64,000 nucleotides of DNA. It comes from SIG440 sp045646865. Lineage in GTDB: Bacteria > Bacillota > Clostridia > Monoglobales > Monoglobaceae. A program made the position numbers and the translations under genes. Shown here piece by piece: positions 60,102 through 64,000 of this stretch. Every line of letters starts with the position of its first letter. Position 1 is the first letter of the stretch. The stretch lies in NCBI GenBank assembly GCA_045646865.1, contig JAZRLM010000004.1, positions 13,223-77,222 on the forward strand, written 5' to 3'. The notes below the pieces were generated by a model. That model searched no databases, was not told the DNA's origin, and saw only the letters and a program-made list of their open reading frames with translations.

Positions 60102-60290
60102 TTAAACTGCTCTCTGTACTTTGCCTGATCTCAAGCATCTTGAACAAGCGTAAACTCTTTTGGGAGTACCGTCAACAACTGCTCTTACCCTTCTGATATT
60201 AGGCTTCCAGGTTCTGTTAGCACGACGATGTGAGTGAGAAACCTTAATTCCAAACTTTAATTCTTTTCCGCAAATTTCGCATTTTGCCAT
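60102..60290 (-). CDS. rpmB: 50S ribosomal protein L28
   Basis: A 62-residue L28 protein, the zinc-ribbon form with CEICGK near the start and CSRC near the end. Conserved VSHSHRRANRTWKPNI and VRAVVDGTPKRVYAC are present. ATG 60290 is preceded by GGAGGTGG; the nine-codon extension upstream contains that ribosome site and is not translated. Confidence 0.97.
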   Translation of the reverse strand: MAKCEICGKELKFGIKVSHSHRRANRTWKPNIRRVRAVVDGTPKRVYACSRCLRSGKVQRAV

Positions 60291-60496
60291 TATATATCCA
60301 CCTCCAATTGAAATCATAATAAATCAACTTAAAGTATTATAACAGAATAATTTGACTTTTGCAAGTGTTTTTGTAAAAAAATTTAAAAAAATCACAAATT
60401 GTTATAAAAATATAAAATAAATATACTTTTGTGTAAATATTTTCAAAAAACTATATTGTATAATTATAAAAAAGGTACATAAAGGAGAATGTATTA

Positions 60497-61642
60497 ATGA
60501 AGTGTATCATAGGTGGCAAGGTTATTCTTCCTGACAGAGTTGCAGATAATCTTGCAATTATATTTGATGAAAAAATTAAAGAAATAGTTGATGCAAGTAA
60601 AATCAACAAGGCAGATTACGAAATAATCGATGCTTGCGGCAAGTATGTTGCACCTGGTCTTGTGGATATGCACATCCACGGTTATCTTGGTGCAGACGTA
60701 TCTGACGGTGACATTGACGGTCTTAAAAAGATGTCAGAAGGTATAATAAAGAACGGTGTTACCGCTTGGTGCCCCACAACAATGACAGTATCCAAAGCGG
60801 AGATTGAAGCTGCTTTTGATACCGTGCGTACACTTAAGAACAGCGGCGAATATTATGGCTCACGAATTCTGGGTGTAAATAGTGAAGGTCCGTTCATAAA
60901 TGCAAAAAAGAAGGGCGCTCAGGCAGAGGAACATATTCTGAAGCCAGATGCCGATTTTATTAAAAAACATTCTGATATAGTTAAACTGTTCACAGTTGCA
61001 CCCGAGGTTGACGGTGCAGAGGAGTGTATTAAAAAAGTTTCAGCAGAAACAGACGTGCTTGTTTCAATGGGTCATACCGATGCAAGCTATGACGAAGCAA
61101 TGGGTGGTATTGAAAGCGGTGTAAGACATACAACGCATCTTTTTAACGCAATGACCGCTCTTTCACATCGCAGCCCGGGTGTAGTCGGTGCAGCACTTTC
61201 AAGCGACAACGTAAGCTGCGAGCTTATTGCAGATACATTCCATGTAAACAAAGGGCTGTTTGGACTGATAGCGAAGATTAAAGGGGACAAGCTGTGTCTG
61301 ATTACCGATTGTATCAGAGCAGGCGGTATGCCCGACGGTGACTATACCCTTGGCGGTCAGCCGGTACATAAAGAAGGCATTAAATGCCTTATGCCTGACG
61401 GAACAATCGCGGGTAGTGTTCTTAATCTCAACAATGCAGTTTATAATCTTTATGAAAACAGCAGTCTTGAGATTTACGAAGCCGTTGCCTGCGCATCACT
61501 TAACCCTGCAAAAGCTCTGGGTGAGGATGCTGAAATCGGCTCATTGGAAGTAGGCAAACGTGCAGATATAATTGTTGCCGATGATAAATTTAATATTGAA
61601 ACTACAATTCTCGGCGGAGAAATAAGATATAAAGGAGAATAA
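60497..61642 (+). CDS. nagA: N-acetylglucosamine-6-phosphate deacetylase
   Basis: A 381-residue amidohydrolase that deacetylates GlcNAc-6-phosphate, a step in amino sugar and cell wall recycling. Motifs: GLVDMHIHGYLGAD with the metal-binding HxH-type His, NSEGPFIN with the bridging Glu, MGHTDASYDE, THLFNAM and the catalytic Asp in CLITDCIRAGG. AAAGGAG precedes the ATG. It is 2 nt ahead of a ROK-type gene. Confidence 0.95.
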   Translation: MKCIIGGKVILPDRVADNLAIIFDEKIKEIVDASKINKADYEIIDACGKYVAPGLVDMHIHGYLGADVSDGDIDGLKKMSEGIIKNGVTAWCPTTMTVSKAEIEAAFDTVRTLKNSGEYYGSRILGVNSEGPFINAKKKGAQAEEHILKPDADFIKKHSDIVKLFTVAPEVDGAEECIKKVSAETDVLVSMGHTDASYDEAMGGIESGVRHTTHLFNAMTALSHRSPGVVGAALSSDNVSCELIADTFHVNKGLFGLIAKIKGDKLCLITDCIRAGGMPDGDYTLGGQPVHKEGIKCLMPDGTIAGSVLNLNNAVYNLYENSSLEIYEAVACASLNPAKALGEDAEIGSLEVGKRADIIVADDKFNIETTILGGEIRYKGE

Positions 61643-61644
61643 TT

Positions 61645-63015
61645 ATGATTATTGCAAAACTTGAACCTGAATTTATGCCAATGGTAAAGGTTATCAACGA
61701 CTATAAGGAGGCAGTTGCCAATACGGAGTCTCAAAAGGTTGTTATCGCTGTTGAAAGAAACAACGGACTTGTTGCAGTTTATACCCTTGATACATTTAAG
61801 GATGGCACAGGCCACGACGAAGAAAATTACGGTATTGCAGAAAGAATTATTAAAACTCTGCTTTGGGCAAAGGGCGGATACAAAGTGTATATCGCAGGCT
61901 CAAAATACATTTATGACCGTATAGCAGACGATTACCGTATAGGCGGCGCAAGAGAGTTTGACTTCAACTTTATGGCTCGTGTATATGAAAAGCCTTTTGA
62001 GGTTATTTATGTTGAAAACATTGCCGATGCACCTGCTGAAAATGATGTTTCATCACCTGTTGGCAGACATCTTGATGGTTGCCGTATCGGTTTTGATGCA
62101 GGCGGCAGCGACCGAAAGGTTTCAGCCGTTGTTGATGGTAAAACTGTATATTCTGAAGAAGTTGTATGGTTCCCAAAACTCGAAAGCGACCCCAAGTACC
62201 ACTATGAAGGTATTCTCAATGCAATGAAGACTGCGGCATCACATATGCCAAGAGTCGATGCTATCGGTGTATCTTCTGCCGGTGTTTATATTGATAACAA
62301 GATTATGGTTGCATCACTTTTTATCAAGGTTTCTGACGAAGATTTTGAAAAGCACGTTAAGAATATGTATCTTGATGTTGCAAAGGAAATTGGTGATGTT
62401 CCCGTTGAGGTTGCAAACGACGGTGACGTTACTGCTCTTGCCGGTGCAATGAGCCTAGAAGACAACAACGTAATGGGTGTTGCTATGGGCACAAGCGAAG
62501 CTGCAGGTTATGTTGACAAGGACGGAAATATTACCGGCTGGCTTAATGAACTTGCATTTGTACCTGTTGACTTTAACAAGGGTGCAATGGTTGACGAATG
62601 GAGTGGTGACTACGGTTGCGGTGTCAAGTATTTCTCTCAGGATGCAGTAATCAAGCTTGCTCCCAAAGCAGGAATTGAACTGGACGTTAGCCTTTCACCT
62701 GCTGAAAAGCTAAAGGTTGTTCAGGGACTTATGGAAAATGATGATCCAAGAGCTGCAGATATTTATGACACAATAGGTACATATTTCGGTTATACAATTG
62801 CTTATTACTCAATGTTCTACGACATAAAGCACGTTTTGATTATGGGTCGTGTTACAAGCGGTAAGGGCGGCACAATACTTCTTAGCAAGGCTAACGAAGT
62901 ACTCAATAGCGAATTCCCCGAACTTGCAAAGAAGATTGAACTTCACATTCCTGATGAAAAAGCAAGAAGAGTTGGTCAGTCTGTTGCGGCGGCAAGCCTT
63001 CCTAAAATTGGTTAA
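61645..63015 (+). CDS. ROK-family protein with N-terminal extension, possible sugar kinase
   Basis: A 456-residue protein. The C-terminal about 310 residues are ROK-like: phosphate loop IGFDAGGSDRKVSAV at about residue 151, DAIGVSSAGVYID, EVANDGDVTALAGA with the catalytic Asp, and MGTSEAAGYVD. The first 140 residues form an extra domain of unknown function without a recognisable helix-turn-helix. The ROK zinc motif (CxCGxxGC) is not present. Being coupled to nagA, it may phosphorylate GlcNAc or ManNAc, or regulate. AAAGGAG is located in front. Confidence 0.8.
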   Translation: MIIAKLEPEFMPMVKVINDYKEAVANTESQKVVIAVERNNGLVAVYTLDTFKDGTGHDEENYGIAERIIKTLLWAKGGYKVYIAGSKYIYDRIADDYRIGGAREFDFNFMARVYEKPFEVIYVENIADAPAENDVSSPVGRHLDGCRIGFDAGGSDRKVSAVVDGKTVYSEEVVWFPKLESDPKYHYEGILNAMKTAASHMPRVDAIGVSSAGVYIDNKIMVASLFIKVSDEDFEKHVKNMYLDVAKEIGDVPVEVANDGDVTALAGAMSLEDNNVMGVAMGTSEAAGYVDKDGNITGWLNELAFVPVDFNKGAMVDEWSGDYGCGVKYFSQDAVIKLAPKAGIELDVSLSPAEKLKVVQGLMENDDPRAADIYDTIGTYFGYTIAYYSMFYDIKHVLIMGRVTSGKGGTILLSKANEVLNSEFPELAKKIELHIPDEKARRVGQSVAAASLPKIG

Positions 63016-63022
63016 AAAGATT

Positions 63023-63048
63023 GAAAGCTCCTCTAATGAGGAGCTTTC
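63023..63048 (+). terminator. Terminator hairpin after the nagA operon
   Basis: GAAAGCTCCTC pairs perfectly with GAGGAGCTTTC around TAAT. The usual T-run is missing because the IS-like sequence begins right after it. Confidence 0.65.
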
Positions 63049-64000
63049 AGACTGTCGAAAAAGTCCAGAAAAGTCTGGGCTTTTTCTTCGTTTTATGGTA
63101 TAATATCCTTGGGTAATGAAATATGATGCAAAAAGGATACGAGAACAGATATCAAGTTGAAATGATAAGTATAGAGGACTTGGTACCACAAGACCATTTG
63201 CTAAGACAAATAAGTGAAGCTGTTGATCTTTCTAAAATATATGAATTTGTAGAAGAATTGTATTGTGATGATAACGGCAGACCAAGCGTTGACCCAGTTG
63301 TACTTTTTAAAATGGTGTTAATTCAGCATTTGTATGGTTTACCATCTTTACGCAGAACCGCTGACGAGGTATCCTTGAATAATGCATATCGTTGCTTCTT
63401 GGGTTATGGCTTAACTGATGAAACACCGCATTTCTCCACAATCAGCTACAACTTCCGTCACCGTTTCAAAGCTGATACAATAGATAAAATATTTGCTTGG
63501 ATATTAAGTGAGGCTGCTGAAGCCGGATATTTGAAACCGGAAGCAGTATTCATAGACGGAACTCACATAAAAGCAAATGCCAATACTAAAAAGAAAATTA
63601 CCCAAAGTACAACTGATCCTGAAAGCGGACTTTTTGTAAAAGGTGAACATCAAAGGCAATTTGCATACGAGGCTCACACAGCTTGTGACAAAAATGGTTT
63701 TGTTCTTGAAACAGTGGTAACACCCGGCAATGTTCACGATAGCGTAGCATTTGATGATGTATATGATAAACTTGTAGAAAACTTTCCGGAAATAGAAACA
63801 ATAGTAGCAGACAGTGCATACAACACCCCACACATTTGTAAAAGATATTTGATGATGGCAGAGTTTTATCCACAGCATACAAAAGACCGATGACAAAGAA
63901 AGGTGGTCACGAATGGTGGAAATATGTATATGACGAATATTATGATTGTATTATCTGTCCTGAATATCAAGTGTTAGATTACAGAACAACAAACCGAGAT
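63048..64000 (+). mobile_element. IS1182-type insertion sequence, left part
   Basis: The transposase gene is preceded by a probable IS end starting at AGACTGTCGAAAAAGTCC. A hairpin there (63058-63085, AAAAAGTCCAGA with TCTGGGCTTTTT) may stop outside transcription from entering. The right end is beyond the window, so boundary and target repeat are not fixed. Confidence 0.7.
63123..64000 (+). pseudogene. IS1182-family transposase, frameshifted and cut by the window edge
   Basis: The first frame (63123-63893) shows the family N-terminus and DDE core: ISIEDLVPQDHLLRQI, VLFKMVLIQHLYGLPSLR, FIDGTHIKANANTKKK with the first Asp, and IVADSAYNTPHICK with the second. After ICK the conserved sequence continues in the -1 frame (IFDDGRVLSTAYKRPMTKKG, then WWKYVYDEYYDCIICPEYQ) to the window end. 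The shift lies at the A-run near 63840. It may be a one-base deletion, or a -1 slippage site (AAAAG). The final catalytic Glu region is not in the window. Confidence 0.85.

Noticed and set aside
1..64000. tRNA or rRNA genes
   Set aside because: I saw no cloverleaf with TTCRA-type loop and CCA-like end, and no rRNA signatures; a dedicated scan could still find a divergent one.

Overview
The window looks like a chromosomal segment of a low-GC, anaerobic, endospore-forming member of the Clostridia (Bacillota), probably from a gut-type lineage. Evidence: pyruvate:ferredoxin oxidoreductase; sporulation genes sigK, spoIIM, spoVM and a LysM/GH18 spore-coat hydrolase; oxygen-independent HemZ; fucose/rhamnose and GlcNAc catabolism; canonical SigA promoters; strong AAGGAGG-type ribosome sites; and glycine, FMN and lysine riboswitches. 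Species cannot be named from the sequence alone.

Layout. 1-8 kb: end of gltA, an aldose-epimerase-like gene, a glycine-riboswitch-controlled AGCS transporter, a sleL-like hydrolase, and pyruvate:ferredoxin oxidoreductase. 8-10 kb: rpsB-tsf, with an odd duplicated tsf 3' end around a triple-hairpin module. 10-15 kb: FGGY kinase, L-fucose isomerase and an AraC regulator. 14.7-22.5 kb: rplS-lepB-rbgA-rnhB-yraN-M19 dipeptidase, then aminotransferase-proC-spoIIM-xerD. 22.5-23.1 kb: a mirror-symmetric hairpin array. 23-32 kb: sigK, then mutS2-recJ-relA-MBL-hemZ. 32-36.4 kb: an XRE regulator divergent from a GGDEF protein, FMN riboswitch-ribU, lysine riboswitch-dapA-lysA. 36.5-41.5 kb: der-plsY-gpsA-flavin reductase on the minus strand and an NSS transporter on the plus strand.

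The most notable region is 41,615-56,631: a 15.0-kb mobile element inserted into a Y-family DNA polymerase gene, splitting it after its eleventh codon. The element has 89-bp inverted repeats (first 66 bp identical), is flanked by a 6-bp TTTAAA repeat, and encodes three consecutive overlapping tyrosine recombinases, as in Recombinase-In-Trio (RIT) elements. Unlike a minimal RIT element it carries cargo: its own intact Y-family polymerase plus YolD-like protein (the same gene pair it disrupted in the host), and a block of secreted or surface proteins including a 1,887-residue RHS/YD-repeat protein followed by a TAATG-coupled membrane protein. The host locus resumes at 56,632 with the rest of the polymerase pseudogene and the host yolD-like gene.

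58-64 kb: MATE exporter, a small Cys-rich membrane protein, spoVM, rpmB, nagA with a ROK-family protein, and at the right edge an IS1182-type insertion sequence whose transposase has a frameshift in an A-run and runs off the window.
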